DNA of 64,000 nt from Artemisia argyi. Its lineage: Eukaryota; Streptophyta; Magnoliopsida; Asterales; Asteraceae. Shown here in pieces: positions 9,007 to 25,900 of the stretch; the stretch's first letter is position 1; every line of letters starts with the position of its first letter. The notes below the pieces were generated by a model. It made no database searches. It saw only the letters and a list, made by a program, of their open reading frames with translations, and had not been told where the DNA came from. The DNA lies in contig CM060704.1 in assembly GCA_030686995.1 (NCBI GenBank), positions 113,459,042-113,523,041 of the forward strand, read 5' to 3'. Position numbers and translations under genes: made by a program.

Positions 9007-11373
9007 TCGGTCATCACGGTTGCTTGACGTCTTCATCTTTGTCGTTGACTTGTGACATGTAAAACTTTAGACGTCTTCAAAAAATGTTGTATAATAAATG
9101 CACTTTGCTCTATGTCTTTGTTCTTTGGTGATGATGTAATGATTGTGTTATGAAGTAGTCTGCCGTTTGTCACTCCTGCGTCTATGGTGTTTGTCCGCCA
9201 TTCCAACATGCTCATACATCTTTGGACTTAGTCTTTCACGTGCACGAAGTTCCTTTTCATACTCTAAGATCTTTAGTCTTTATACTTTGTAGATTCTTTT
9301 TATTGGCGTAGAATCTTTCTTTGAACTTTGTGGAGCTAAGATCTTTGGGGGAGCTATCATTTGCTTCAAGATGTATGTATGAGCATGTTGGAATCTATCA
9401 TCATGGAGGTGATGTACCTGCAAGTAAACAGTTAGCAATAAACAACCGGTACTTACAGATAAGGAATTAGAGCTTGTCAACAGCATAGTGTGAAGACTCC
9501 TTCTAATCCTTATCAAGGCCGTTCCCATGTCAGATACTCCCGAAGGAGCTTACGAGACCTACTAAGTAGCTTAATGACTGGGTGAGTCACTGGGGATCAC
9601 TCCACGACTATAGACCGCTATGGAACCACGACGAACACTAAGCATAACCCTTGTGGGGTTACCGAAGTGACCTGCTGTCAGGGCTGTTTGATGTTGACCC
9701 TGGCAGGAATTTCCGTTCAATCATTGAGAACTATATTAGTAATTCTCTCATAAACGTTCTCAGCAGATTGCTAAGATCTGCGAAGGACTCGATAATTTAC
9801 AGCTGGTGTCCATTGATGTAGAACACCAGTTGTAGAAGTACTAAGTGTTCCTAGGAGATCTTTGATGTATCTCAAGGCTCTAGACTCTATAAGTGCACAC
9901 TTAGGTTTCCTATGCGGAGACTAGGGAAGGGTCTCCTGCTTCAATATCAACCATCTCTAAGAGATAAGTTGATAGATTACACTGGTTCCCCGTGAGAATG
10001 AAACAAGCTCTTTTAAGAGAACTTGAGTGGTTAAGAAGGTTTAGTGCATTGCGTCACTGGGTCCATGACGACTTTATCTTCAATACCGATGTTGCCTTAG
10101 CAACAACCAGTAGCATACGAGTTGAACCCGGTGTCTGCCCTAAGGTTGAACATATGGAGGGCTATTTCTTTTCACCCTTTTCTTTTACATTTCTTTTTAA
10201 TTCTTCAACTCCTTCTTTCCCTTTCCTTCTTTTCTCCTTTTTTTTTGTTTCATACCTAAGGACTTCTAATTCTAACTATGGGAGATGTCCTTGGGTAGAT
10301 CCCTCCGGCTCTGGCGGATCATAGGACGGTTTTTCCTATCTTAATCACCTTATAACTCCTTGATTAACCGACAGTAGCCAAGAAACTTTTGATTGAAAAT
10401 CTCTCAAAGTGTTTGTGATAATCAAATGTTTTGGTTAACACTTTGAGAGTTTTGTGTACACTTTTTGAAGGGCTACCCTTCACATGTGCTCATAAGTATA
10501 TAATAAATTTGCACATGTGGGAGGAGCAAGCATTTTGAATTGATCCACTTTCAGTGAATAAGACCGATTCGAGACACGCTTACATCACTAGTTAGACTAG
10601 TTTGAAGTTATTACCCGGCCTGGTCAAGTCCACAGAAAGTTTCTCGATACGGTACATTTCTACTTAGAAAAATCCATTTCGAGACACGCTTACGTGGCTA
10701 GTTAAAGAGTTCCATTGTCAGCTTTTAGGTGACAACTAGCTCTAGTAACTAACCTTATGTTATTACCCATCGAGGATAAGTCTTTTCGAGATTACTAACT
10801 TTTATTGTCTCGTCAATTCCTGGGTCAATTCTGAGTCTAGCTCGCACAAGATACAACTTTTAGCTTTTTGGACTACTTATATTTTAATCACTTTTCCATT
10901 TTCTCCCCCTAAAAAATAGCATATAAAATGATGTTTTTGACAATCTTTTAGATTAAAATATGCCTTTTTGAGTCTTAAGGGGAGATTTACCAAGAACTTT
11001 TGATTTTTTTAGAACAAAGTATTTTGATTTTGACAAGTGCTCCCCCTCAACAAGTGATTAGGTCTTATTGAGGTGAAATACTTGTCCTTTTGAGCAGAAT
11101 TATAAAAATCATAAAATATTTGATTAATTCTACTCAAAAGTAAGAAGCCTTCGCTCCTTATATTAGGATTGAGGCACTGATGCGTACCTCAGGGTCCTTT
11201 CTTTACATGTTCGGGTTGTACACTGTAATGCATGCACAAGCCATTATGAGGAATAGTATTGACAAATCAAATCAAGTTCTTAAAAGTTTCTACCATTCTG
11301 GTCTCTGAAACGTCAACACCGGAAATCCAGGTCTGCCTCCCACATAGCTTTCAAATCTCCTTATCTGATCCCT
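9007..11373 (-). other. Non-coding 3' region of element C
   Basis: About 2.4 kb between the post-pol ORF and the 3' LTR. Only scattered short frames exist. A T/C-rich tract lies near 10165-10250 and extra polypurine-like blocks lie near 10903-11050. A splice-like pair (minus-strand GTAAGT and TTGCAG at 9457 and 9419) encloses just 39 bp. Nothing else is recognised. Confidence 0.5.
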
Positions 11374-12405
11374 TCACTTTAACCGGTTCTCAATCCTTGT
11401 GATAAATCTACGAGCTTGTCTGGCCTCATTGGTGTTCCACCTTTTGGAGTAGTGCAGTTCAACGTCATTGAGTCGGCTTTTGATTCCATCTCTGACAAAC
11501 TTCAGTGTTTCATCACAGAACTTGTGGATTTCATCATATGCAATGAAGCCTCCAAGTTGAAGATCTTCTACTCGTTCTTTGATGACAATGTGTCTCATGA
11601 AGATAAGTAGAGCAGTGATGAAGGCAAGCTGCATGTCCTTGGGTAGGTTGCACAGCTTTCCTTGGACTTTGAGTAGATACATGTCTTCAATGTCATTAAG
11701 AAGTAGTCGAGGAAAGTCTGACTCAGAAATCACGTACTCTTGTTCATCAAGTCTTTTGAGCACGATCTTATTGAGGAAGGAGTACCCGAAGTGAGTGATG
11801 GTGGAGATGAACTGAATGGAAACAATCTTCAAGTCACTCATTACTTCTCCCATTGTTTGACTAAGTCTGCTGCTCCGGTAGAATTGTGCACGGTTATCGG
11901 GCCAGTGGTGAATCCCGTAAAGTGCATTTATGTCATAAGGCACGAGTTTGTCACTAAACAACATTGTAGCTTCTTCTTCGATTGCGTTGTTTAAGTAACG
12001 AGCAGCAGGAATGGAAAGTGTGAGTGAAGTAGCATATCTTTTCTCGACGGTGTTGCCATGCTGAAGAAAGTCCAGGTCAGTGTTGAAGAAGTAAACATAA
12101 GGTATCTTTGGCTCCTTTGGCTTTCCAATCATAGGCAGTGGTTTAGACCAGTCAGTTATGTATGGTGCTGTCTTCCTTGTGACTGGATCGACGTGAGATT
12201 CATCAGGGCCAAGTTCGGGTAAACCAAGAACATTTCGAAGAGTGTCTATGTCCACAGTAACTTGTCTCTTATGAAGCATACAAGTAAAGGACTCTTCCCC
12301 AAGGTCTAGTTGAAGTGTGTGCCAAAATTGGTGTATGTAGAAGCAAGTAACAGATGCTGATTTGGTGAACAGGATTTTGTTCGGGTGATAGAGGAGAGCA
12401 TCCAC
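11374..12405 (-). CDS. Post-pol ORF of element C
   Basis: An open frame of 343 codons. The first codon in the range is GTG, and the frame stays open upstream for at least another 25 codons, overlapping the end of the gag-extension ORF, so no true start can be chosen. The protein is mixed alpha-type, lacks a signal peptide or obvious membrane segment, and ends in a basic Arg-rich tail. Sirevirus-type copia elements of Asteraceae commonly carry an extra ORF after pol, often labelled longin-like or env-like in databases. Position and length fit that class. Its function is unknown. The expected pol is absent immediately upstream. Confidence 0.6.
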   Translation of the reverse strand: MDALLYHPNKILFTKSASVTCFYIHQFWHTLQLDLGEESFTCMLHKRQVTVDIDTLRNVLGLPELGPDESHVDPVTRKTAPYITDWSKPLPMIGKPKEPKIPYVYFFNTDLDFLQHGNTVEKRYATSLTLSIPAARYLNNAIEEEATMLFSDKLVPYDINALYGIHHWPDNRAQFYRSSRLSQTMGEVMSDLKIVSIQFISTITHFGYSFLNKIVLKRLDEQEYVISESDFPRLLLNDIEDMYLLKVQGKLCNLPKDMQLAFITALLIFMRHIVIKERVEDLQLGGFIAYDEIHKFCDETLKFVRDGIKSRLNDVELHYSKRWNTNEARQARRFITRIENRLK

Positions 12406-12455
12406 AGCTACAATGCATGAAGATTCATTGCACGTGATTTTGTTGAAGTTGATCC

Positions 12456-13686
12456 TTAAGTTGTTCTTGCCTTCTTTTTGGTGAATTCACTAGTAATGGG
12501 CTTGTTCCTAGATTTGTTCTCTTCAATTATGGGGGTAACTTCAACTTCATTAGAAATCGTAGAAGGCGGTTTTCCTAATATAGACTTAGAGGCAGTAGTG
12601 GGCCTAGAAGGAATGCTTGTCCTACATTTCTTATGACGATTTAGAAGAGAATTAGCTATACATTTTGTATGAACACCAGATGATACGCTTTTACGACAAA
12701 ACACACAAGATGCATTAATATTTAAAACATTCAAAGGTTCATCATTCGTTACATTTAGATTTTGATTACAATTTGCCAGATTAGAATCTAAATCTGATGC
12801 AACATGAGCTTTATTCAAATTCCTAAGTTGATCTTCTACTTCTTGAGCTTCTAGTGGTCCTCTTTTACGTTGCAAGATCCTATTCTTCTTGTTACTTTTT
12901 CGCTTGGGTCTGCTAACGCTATTAGTGTCGACTAGTCCTGTGGAAGTGGAGTTATCAACATTAGCAGGTTTTTCTAGTTGATACAATCCTGGTGCTATCA
13001 CCGTGGTGTCAACAAACTTTCCTTTTTGAAGTAGCTTAATTTTCTCTTTCAAATCAATGATGATGTGATTCTTATCCTGAATATTTGACTCAAGTACACC
13101 ATTGCAATATTTGATGTCTTCGTGGTTTTGTTGCCATTCGATGTTTTCAATTTTTAAATCCGCAATTTCTTTCTCGTATTTGAGACACAGACTTTTTAAA
13201 GACTCATTGTTTTTGCAAAGCAGACAAGAGTTTGAATTATTTTGACTTTGAAGTTTCAATTCCGTTTCAATACTTTGAGCTTGACACCATTCAAGCCTTT
13301 GTTTGAGTAGACAAATTTCTTTTGAAAATTGTTTTGTCACATCATCATTCTTTATTCTCAGCATGTCATTGTCATGTTTAAGTGTCTCTATTTCCACGTT
13401 CAACAAGTTATTATCAACACAAAGATCATCCATAAGCATAGAAGTACCAGATTTATAGAGATCATTCATGATAACAGACAAAATATCAGCATTGAGAACT
13501 TGTTCCAAGAGTCGATCAGCATCATCTTTTAAAATTCTATTTCTTTGCTTTTGAACCAAAATCGCATTTTCAGTTGAGTTGAAAACATTTATCATTGTTT
13601 TGACCTCGTTTTGAAGTTCCTGTTCCCAACGTGTAGCACAGAGACGGAGGTGTTTGACAATTGGCAACATTTGTTTTTGAAAAATA
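12456..13686 (-). pseudogene. Element C gag-extension ORF, C-terminal part (coiled coil plus Cys/His motif)
   Basis: About 400 residues. The first ~200 are heptad-rich coiled coil with many Leu, Lys, Glu and Asn. A basic stretch (RPKRKSNKKNR) follows, then a Cys-X2-Cys...His-X3-Cys motif (CVFCRKSV followed by HTKC), then a Ser/Thr/Pro-rich tail. Copia elements of this group usually have such a domain between the CCHC knuckle of gag and the protease. It is interrupted by array D. Removing D and one TSD copy restores an uninterrupted frame with 26193-26509, which shows the insertion broke a frame still open. Confidence 0.65.
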
Positions 13687-17030
<3,344 letters not shown>

Positions 17031-17046
17031 GTCTTCCCCTCTAAAA
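17031..17046 (-). promoter_or_regulatory. Polypurine tract of D, unit 1
   Basis: The minus strand reads CTTTTAGAGGGGAAGAC just before the TGTCACAACTC start of the 3' LTR. Unit 2 has the same tract at 21606-21621. Confidence 0.75.
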
Positions 17047-17047
17047 G

Positions 17048-17066
17048 GAACTTCATCCCGAAGTTC
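17048..17066. other. Inverted repeat beside the polypurine tract, D unit 1
   Basis: GAACTTCATCCCGAAGTTC. Seven pairs form and the eighth is lost by a G-to-A change relative to the perfect copy in unit 2 (21623-21641). The same hairpin sits at the same place in element E. Confidence 0.7.
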
Positions 17067-17895
17067 AGTTTATGTTGGTCTCTGAAAACATATTGGTGAA
17101 AAGGTGATGATATTCGAGAATTCCAGCGAATTCTAACGATAGGAATTCGACCCTGCTTCAACTGTTTGACCTAACTGTCCATGATTTGTACTTGTTCTCC
17201 TGCAAGGTTTATGTTTGACTTTGGGTTGGATTCCTTTCCAAATGGAATTATGAGTGACAATTCTGAAAAGATGATAATACGTGGTTGTGTAATCCTATTG
17301 CTGTTGTTCTCTAACAAGGCTCAAGTCTGACCGCCACTAGGCCTACTCTGTTTGAAATATTACTTGGTCCAGTGATAGTGGTTCGAATAGTTTGGTGATA
17401 TCCTGGGAATTCTGTTGAGTTTTGAAATGGTCTTAATGTACCGAGAGATTCTCCTTATAGATGGTATGGAAAGTCTTTCCTAGGGAGGTCATTGATAATA
17501 TCCACTTATCAATATAGGGAGTAGTGTGCGATGAGTGGCATAGGAATCCATAAAGTGTCAGCTAATTCCTTATATGTACATACGGGGATAGGGAAAGGTA
17601 ATGATAGTGATGGTGAGAAGGGAAGAGACTGTGACAACTGCGACAAAAATGATATTGTGATACAAGAAAATACTGTGATGTAAGTGTATTATGCATAAAT
17701 GTGAATGTTCATGAAATGAAATGATCAATTTACATGCTTCCAAGCGGCGGTTCATGAGGTGATGAAAAGTATGAATGTTCTGACAATGAGGGTATACACA
17801 CATGCATGAAACATTTGGAAAATGAGTAAAGGATTCAATCCAGACAGAATTTTATTATAACCATTCTCAGTGTTGCAAAATTCATCTCTGAGTCA

Positions 17896-17958
17896 GACAT
17901 AGGTAGTCAGCCTATGTCCCACTATCCCGGGTTGAATATAGATGACTAGTCTATATTC
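17896..17958 (-). other. Adjacent hairpins with complementary loops, D unit 1
   Basis: Plus strand: GACATAGG-TAGTCAG-CCTATGTC (17896-17918, 8-bp stem) and GAATATAGA-TGACTAG-TCTATATTC (17934-17958, 9-bp stem). The loops contain TAGTCA and TGACTA, which are complementary. The second hairpin also holds the palindrome GACTAGTC. The region lies about 390-460 bp downstream of the primer-binding site on the sense strand. Element E has the equivalent structure with different stems. Confidence 0.75.
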
Positions 17959-18339
17959 CACCGAGGTTCCATGAATTTTGAAAAACTCAGTTCAGTTATA
18001 GTAAGACTATGTCCTTCATAAATACCAAGATGTTCAGAAAGACTAAGGCAGGTGACCAAACTCGAGGTCAAATGATGAAACTATGCAAGGAAAAACATAA
18101 TGCGGTGACATATATGATACGTGAACATGCTTATATGAAAAACAATTATAGTAATCAACTATAATAAATGAATATAATATATATCAGATAATGAGACACA
18201 AATCTCATCACCTATGTCAGCAACTAACCACAAATGAGGCTTCAGCTTGGCAGGCAGGCACGTGACGGTCATAGGGTTAAGTTTTCTTGAAAGTAGCTAT
18301 AGTCTAGGTTTTAAAAACACTTAGTTCGCTATAGCCAAA

Positions 18340-18351
18340 GCTCTGATACCA
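18340..18351 (-). promoter_or_regulatory. Primer-binding site of D, unit 1
   Basis: The minus strand reads TGGTATCAGAGC 3 bp after the LTR2 end, the standard tRNA-iMet site. Unit 2 has it at 22915-22926. Confidence 0.85.
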
Positions 18352-18354
18352 ATC

Positions 18355-21300
18355 TGTCACACCCCCAAAATCGGGTCCAGCGGAAGCATACATGTAGCTG
18401 GGGTGTAACTCAATTGGTATTACAACACATGTTCAAAAATGGTTTGCACTTGAATCATTTTGAATAAAATAGTTAAATCAAAATGTTGAATTTACATTGT
18501 TAAAAGTAATGCGGAAGTAGGCCCTTAAAATAGTTTAAAACGGTCCCCAAATGAATAATCAGAGTCTTCTATGACCATGCCATGCCCTGCCAAAACCTCC
18601 TGTAGCGTGCCATTGGTTAATACCTGAAAATACATGCTAAAGTGTCAACACAATGGTTGGTGAGTTCATAGAGTCTTGTGAAAAAGAATGTAATGCATTG
18701 AAATGAAGATTTCCCCAGCAAAGGCATCGTAAATCCACTCAGTTCCAAGTCCCGCCATAAGAGACTTGTAACCTGTGTGTTTACAACCCACTGCCAAATG
18801 TAATAAGTTTGATACAAAAGCATTGTAATTCAGTAATAAGGCTGATGCAAAGGCATCGTATTTCAGTAATAAGACTTGATGCAAAAGTATCAGGAATTTA
18901 TCAGTAATTTTGTATGTACAATAGCCCAAGTATAAAGTAAAGTACTAAGATTTCAATAATGAAACCCACATTGGCTCTTAAGCTCATGGCCCCGAAGCTA
19001 GACTTTGTAATGCCCCAACAGAGTGTTTACCAGACACTCACTTGATAAGACATGAAATGCATTCGTCCCGTTGGAGCAACCCAAACACGAATGGAGGCGT
19101 CACCCTCAATAGATCTATTCATTCACTCTCGCTTAGTACTTGAAATTAACGGTCCATGAAATAAAGGGGACTTGTCGTGACGTGGTAATAAGACTACTTA
19201 AGCAATGTAAGAACTTTATACTTTGGCATTGTACAAAAATAGTTGCTGCAATGTATTCTCCCCCATAGGAAGTGAAATCGTATAAAAGTATAACACGAGT
19301 ATTTAAGCATGTATCTCCCCCAAAGAGTTTGTAAAGTAATTAAACCAGTAAAAGTGGGGCTATGACTCACCTGATATGATGGTACCATGAACATGTAATG
19401 AGCTGAAAAACAAGGCGCGCACACTAGCCACAACCTAATATGAATGATGAACGATCTACTTTAGATCATGAAATGATGTTATGAATGTCCATGCACATGT
19501 TTCTATACCACTCTACTCTTTGGAAAAACACTTGTATTATCAAAAATATATATTCCAAGAATTTGGAAAAATATTGCTATTAGAAAATATAAATAGCTAG
19601 TTATAATATATATATACTTATATATATATATATAACGTAAGTTTCCATGTTAGTGTTGAAATACTCGGGTTGTAATCCTTGAAATGATGAAAACATACTC
19701 ATAATAACTAATACTACGTTAGTTATAAAGCTCGGTACTTGATATTACTTCTAGCTCAAAAATGTACTTCGTAGTTTTTGCGCCAAATTTAATAAAAGCT
19801 GTCAATTATAAAATGGTTTTAGCCGATATTCAAACGAGTATATCTTTGTCGTTACTTGTCCGTTTTACTTGTTCTTTATATCCACGGTTACGTCTTAGTA
19901 TGTATTAATATATTTTGGAAAGCTCGGCTCCTCCGGGTTACGTCTAAAGTCTCTTTTTGTCCAATGAAAAACGTCAAACAGCAACCATTTTCAGAAAAAA
20001 TACTTTTCGTCTACAATTTTGCAAAAATCATAACTCCTTCGTTATAAACTCTTTTTAATCCGTTCTTTCGCCTACGGATTCGTTTTTGAAAGTATTTTCT
20101 AAAAATTTTGCCAAAGTTCCCTTGGTGTTTACTGATTTTCCAGATTTTTACAAAACGGGACAGCATGTCTAAAATAGGTTCCAAATCAAGTTTCCAAGGT
20201 TAAAAACTAATTTCTACCATCACCAAACCTCTTGTAATCACCACATGGCTAATCTAATCTTACCATACACCTTCTTAGGGTGCCATGGACTCCTAACCAA
20301 GTTATTAGAGCAAGGGGATTTATAACTAAAAAGTTAGGGTTTGTATGTTTCTTTTTAGCCAAAATAAAGTGTGGTATAGCTACTTGTACATGGTTTTTAG
20401 CATGATACTTATGTAATACATGTAAAAATAGGATGATCCATGAAAAAATAAAGATGAAAACTTACTTGACAAAATGAGATGATTATTGGATGATTATGCT
20501 TGATGTTCTTGTGTTTTTGTTGCTTGATTCTTGATTAGGCTTGTAAAATGAATAAGTTTTGTGTTTTACTTTATGGAAAATGATCACTTGATCCTTGAGA
20601 TGATTATGGGTCGTGGGTTTGGAGATGGAAATGGGGAAGATGAGATGAAAAATGTTCTTAGCTTAAAAGGTGAATTATGATTTTGGAAAATTAGTAAAGT
20701 TAGGTTATAATGTGTTTATTAGTTAAATAATGATAAGTTAATGCAATAGGTTAAAGGGGTGGTCTTGGGGCCGGTTTTCAAAGGGTAGGAGGGGGGGGGG
20801 GGGGGGGGGTTAGGGTACTTGGGATTTAATTAGAAATACTTGTATGAAATTGCACTAGTTTGCGGTTTTTAGTTACGATCGGGTATCGGTTTTATTAGAA
20901 ATAAATGTTCACGAAGTATACCGGGATGAAATTAGTTATAATAATGTTAAAAACATATTAAAAATATGTTGGGTACATTTACTGAGTGATTGGGTGATTA
21001 TTGTTTAGTTTTAACGAAAACCGTCGTTATATTCATACGCGTACGTTATAAATAAAATAATTTCCAAAATACTGGGTAACTGAAAGTTATAACTTTTATG
21101 ATGTTAAAATGGATATAAAAATATGTCGGGACCATTGTGGGAATATTTAGATATATTCGTCGTGTATAAACCGGGTGTTAACGTTTACTTAGAAATCATA
21201 ATACGTAAAACGTTAAATATACTGAATATAGAAATTTGAAAATCCTAAGAGTGGTATAACATGAAAATGCTGTTATGATGATATGCAGACTATCCCCAGT

Positions 21301-21605
21301 CCGTATGCAGTGTACTTAACACTAATGAAATGAATTCGCACCTAAACCAATCCGGTTACGCGAATTTGAATACCCATAAACTAAATTTATGATGAAATGA
21401 GTAATGCAAGTGAATGATGAAAACTTTTCCGGAAATGAATAGTGTTCGGTGAATAGTAACTTTTCAAAAAGTTTCTCAGAACATCAAACTGACCTCGAAA
21501 ACGATGAATAGTAAAACGATGAATAGTGATTTATGAATAGTAAAAAGTCGAAGTTTGGGAAAATGACCTGAAATGGTAAATGACGTGAAATGGTGAGTTG
21601 TGACA
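18355..21605 (-). repeat. LTR2 of array D (shared central LTR)
   Basis: It serves as 3' LTR of unit 2 and 5' LTR of unit 1. It lacks a 15-base block (GTTTTGATGAATAGT type) present in LTR1 and LTR3 near its right end, and has the longest G run (near 20791-20808). Confidence 0.9.
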
Positions 21606-22470
21606 GTCTTCCCCTCTAAAAGGAACTTCGTCCCGAAGTTCAGTTTATGTTGGTCTCTGAAAACATATTGGTGAAAAGGTGATGATATTCGAGAATTCCA
21701 GCGAATTCTAACGATAGGAATTCGACCCTGCTTCAACTGTTTGACCTAACTGTCCATGATTTGTACTTGTTCTCCTGCAAGGTTTATGTTTGACTTTGGG
21801 TTGGATTCCTTTCCAAATGGAATTATGAGTGACAATTCTGAAAAGATGATAATACGTGGTTGTGTAATCCTATTGCTGTTGTTCTCTAACAAGGCTCAAG
21901 TCTGACGGCCACTAGGCCTACTCTGTTTGAAATATTACTTGGTCCAGTGATAGTGGTTCGAATAGTTTGGTGATATCCTGGGAATTCTGTTGAGTTTTGA
22001 AATGGTCTTAATGTACCGAGAGATTCTCCTTATAGATGGTATGGAAAGTCTTTCCTAGGGAGGTCATTGATAATATCCACTTATCAATATAGGGAGTAGT
22101 GTGCGATGAGTGGCATAGGAATCCATAAAGTGTCAGCTAATTCCTTATATGTACATACGGGGATAGGGAAAGGTAATGATAGTGATGGTGTGAAGGGAAG
22201 AGACTGTGACAACTGCGACAAAAATGATATTGTGATACAAGAAAATACTGTGATGTAAGTGTATTATGCATAAATGTGAATGTTCATGAAATGAAATGAT
22301 CAATTTACATGCTTCCAAGCGGCGGTTCATGAGGTGATGAAAAGTATGAATGTTCTGACAATGAGGGTATACACACATGCATGAAACATTTGGAAAATGA
22401 GTAAAGGATTCAATCCAGACAGAATTTTATTATAACCATTCTCAGTGTTGCAAAATTCATCTCTGAGTCA

Positions 22471-22533
22471 GACATAGGTAGTCAGCCTATGTCCCACTAT
22501 CCCGGGTTGAATATAGATGACTAGTCTATATTC
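22471..22533 (-). other. Adjacent hairpins with complementary loops, D unit 2
   Basis: Same sequence as in unit 1: stems at 22471-22478/22486-22493 and 22509-22517/22525-22533, with loops TAGTCAG and TGACTAG. Confidence 0.75.
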
Positions 22534-22914
22534 CACCGAGGTTCCATGAATTTTGAAAAACTCAGTTCAGTTATAGTAAGACTATGTCCTTCATAAATAC
22601 CAAGATGTTCAGAAAGACTAAGGCAGGTGACCAAACTCGAGGTCAAATGATGAAACTATGCAAGGAAAAACATAATGCGGTGACATATATGATACGTGAA
22701 CATGCTTATATGAAAAACAATTATAGTAATCAACTATAATAAATGAATATAATATATATCAGATAATGAGACACAAATCTCATCACCTATGTCAGCAACT
22801 AACCACAAATGAGGCTTCAGCTTGGCAGGCAGGCACGTGACGGTCATAGGGTTAAGTTTTCTTGAAAGTAGCTATAGTCTAGGTTTTAAAAACACTTAGT
22901 TCGCTATAGCCAAA

Positions 22915-22926
22915 GCTCTGATACCA
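22915..22926 (-). promoter_or_regulatory. Primer-binding site of D, unit 2
   Basis: Minus-strand TGGTATCAGAGC adjacent to LTR3, the outer 5' LTR of the array. Confidence 0.85.
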
Positions 22927-22929
22927 ATC

Positions 22930-25900
22930 TGTCACACCCCCAAAATCGGGTCCAGCGGAAGCATACATGTAGCTGGGGTGTAACTCAATTGGTATTACAA
23001 CACATGTTCAAAAATGGTTTGCACTTGAATCATTTTGAATAAAATAGTTAAATCAAAATGTTGAATTTACATTGTTAAAAGTAATGCGGAAGTAGGCCCT
23101 TAAAATAGTTTAAAACGGTCCCCAAATGAATAATCAGAGTCTTCTATGACCATGCCATGCCCTGCCAAAACCTCCTGTAGCGTGCCATTGGTTAATACCT
23201 GAAAATACATGCTAAAGTGTCAACACAATGGTTGGTGAGTTCATAGAGTCTTGTGAAAAAGAATGTAATGCATTGAAATGAAGATTTCCCCAGCAAAGGC
23301 ATCGTAAATCCACTCAGTTCCAAGTCCCGCCATAAGAGACTTGTAACCTGTGTGTTTACAACCCACTGCCAAATGTAATAAGTTTGATACAAAAGCATTG
23401 TAATTCAGTAATAAGGCTGATGCAAAGGCATCGTATTTCAGTAATAAGACTTGATGCAAAAGTATCAGGAATTTATCAGTAATTTTGTATGTACAATAGC
23501 CCAAGTATAAAGTAAAGTACTAAGATTTCAATAATGAAACCCACATTGGCTCTTAAGCTCATGGCCCCGAAGCTAGACTTTGTAATGCCCCAACAGAGTG
23601 TTTACCAGACACTCACTTGATAAGACATGAAATGCATTCGTCCCGTTGGAGCAACCCAAACACGAATGGAGGCGTCACCCTCAATAGATCTATTCATTCA
23701 CTCTCGCTTAGTACTTGAAATTAACGGTCCATGAAATAAAGGGGACTTGTCGTGACGTGGTAATAAGACTACTTAAGCAATGTAAGAACTTTATACTTTG
23801 GCATTGTACAAAAATAGTTGCTGCAATGTATTCTCCCCCATAGGAAGTGAAATCGTATAAAAGTATAACACGAGTATTTAAGCATGTATCTCCCCCAAAG
23901 AGTTTGTAAAGTAATTAAACCAGTAAAAGTGGGGCTATGACTCACCTGATATGATGGTACCATGAACATGTAATGAGCTGAAAAACAAGGCGCGCACACT
24001 AGCCGCAACCTAATATGAATGATGAACGATCTACTTTAGATCATGAAATGATGTTATGAATGTCCATGCACATGTTTCTATACCACTCTACTCTTTGGAA
24101 AAACACTTGTATTATCAAAAATATATATTCCAAGAATTTGGAAAAATATTGCTATTAGAAAATATAAATAGCTAGTTATAATATATATATACTTATATAT
24201 ATATATATATATAACGTAAGTTTCCATGTTAGTGTTGAAATACTCGGGTTGTAATCCTTGAAATGATGAAAACATACTCATAATAACTAATACTACGTTA
24301 GTTATAAAGCTCGGTACTTGATATTACTTCTAGCTCAAAAATGTACTTCGTAGTTTTTGCGCCAAATTTAATAAAAGCTGTCAATTATAAAATGGTTTTA
24401 GCCGATATTCAAACGAGTATATCTTTGTCGTTACTTGTCCGTTTTACTTGTTCTTTATATCCACGGTTACGTCTTAGTATGTATTAATATATTTTGGAAA
24501 GCTCGGCTCCTCCGGGTTACGTCTAAAGTCTCTTTTTGTCCAATGAAAAACGTCAAACAGCAACCATTTTCAGAAAAAATACTTTTCGTCTACAATCTTG
24601 CAAAAATCATAACTCCTTCGTTATAAACTCTTTTTAATCCGTTCTTTCGCCTACGGATTCGTTTTTGAAAGTATTTTCTAAAAATTTTGCCAAAGTTCCC
24701 TTGGTGTTTACTGATTTTCCAGATTTTTACAAAACGGGACAGCATGTCTAAAATAGGTTCCAAATCAAGTTTCCAAGGTTAAAAACTAATTTCTACCATC
24801 ACCAAACCTCTTGTAATCACCACATGGCTAATCTAATCTTACCATACACCTTCTTAGGGTGCCATGGACTCCTAACCAAGTTATTAGAGCAAGGGGATTC
24901 ATAACTAAAAAGTTAGGGTTTGTATGTTTCTTTTTAGCCAAAATAAAGTGTGGTATAGCTACTTGTACATGGTTTTTAGCATGATACTTATGTAATACAT
25001 GTAAAAATAGGATGATCCATGAAAAAATAAAGATGAAAACTTACTTGACAAAATGAGATGATTATTGGATGATTATGCTTGATGTTCTTGTGTTTTTGTT
25101 GCTTGATTCTTGATTAGGCTTGTAAAATGAATAAGTTTTGTGTTTTACTTTATGGAAAATGATCACTTGATCCTTGAGATGATTATGGGTCGTGGGTTTG
25201 GAGATGGAAATGGGGAAGATGAGATGAAAAATGTTCTTAGCTTAAAAGGTGAATTATGATTTTGGAAAATTAGTAAAGTTAGGTTATAATGTGTTTATTA
25301 GTTAAATAATGATAAGTTAATGCAATAGGTTAAAGGGGTGGTCTTGGGGCCGGTTTTCAAAGGGTAGGAGGGGGGGTTAGGGTACTTGGGATTTAATTAG
25401 AAATACTTGTATGAAATTGCACTAGTTTGCGGTTTTTAGTTACGATCGGGTATCGGTTTTATTAGAAATAAATGTTCACGAAGTATACCGGGATGAAATT
25501 AGTTATAATAATGTTAAAAACATATTAAAAATATGTTGGGTACATTTACTGAGTGATCGGGTGATTATTGTTTAGTTTTAACGAAAACCGTCGTTATATT
25601 CATACGCGTACGTTATAAATAAAATAATTTCCAAAATACTGGGTAACTGAAAGTTATAACTTTTATGATGTTAAAATGGATATAAAAATATGTCGGGACC
25701 ATTGTGGGAATATTTAGATATATTCGTCGTGTTTAAACCGGGTGTTAACGTTTACTTAGAAATCATAATACGTAAAACGTTAAATATACTGAATATAGAA
25801 ATTTGAAAATCCTAAGAGTGGTATAACATGAAAATGCTGTTATGATGATATGCAGACTATCCCCAGTCCGTATGCAGTGTACTTAACACTAATGAAATGA

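Larger units (their letters stand above)
17031..18354 (-). mobile_element. Internal region 1 of array D
   Basis: In sense order: primer-binding site at 18340-18351, a leader with a hairpin pair (17896-17958), then non-coding sequence and a GAACTTC...GAAGTTC hairpin (17048-17066) next to the polypurine tract (17031-17046). The longest frames are under 80 codons and show no known domain. It differs from internal region 2 at only a few bases. Confidence 0.85.
21606..22929 (-). mobile_element. Internal region 2 of array D
   Basis: Same length as internal region 1 and almost identical. It carries a perfect GAACTTCGTCCCGAAGTTC hairpin (21623-21641), the hairpin pair (22471-22533) and a primer-binding site (22915-22926). 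Confidence 0.85.

Noticed and set aside
9419..9457. Splice-like GTAAGT...TTGCAG on the minus strand in element C
   Set aside because: The enclosed length of 39 bp is too short for a plant intron and the flanking frames show no coding support.
9992..10324. 110-codon plus-strand ORF considered as a host gene
   Set aside because: The second half is translated T/C-rich low-complexity sequence (Phe/Ser-rich), it is antisense to element C and has no recognisable domain.
11740..11994. Plus-strand ORFs at 11416-11994 and 13329-13799
   Set aside because: They are reverse-strand shadows of the post-pol and gag-extension ORFs of element C.
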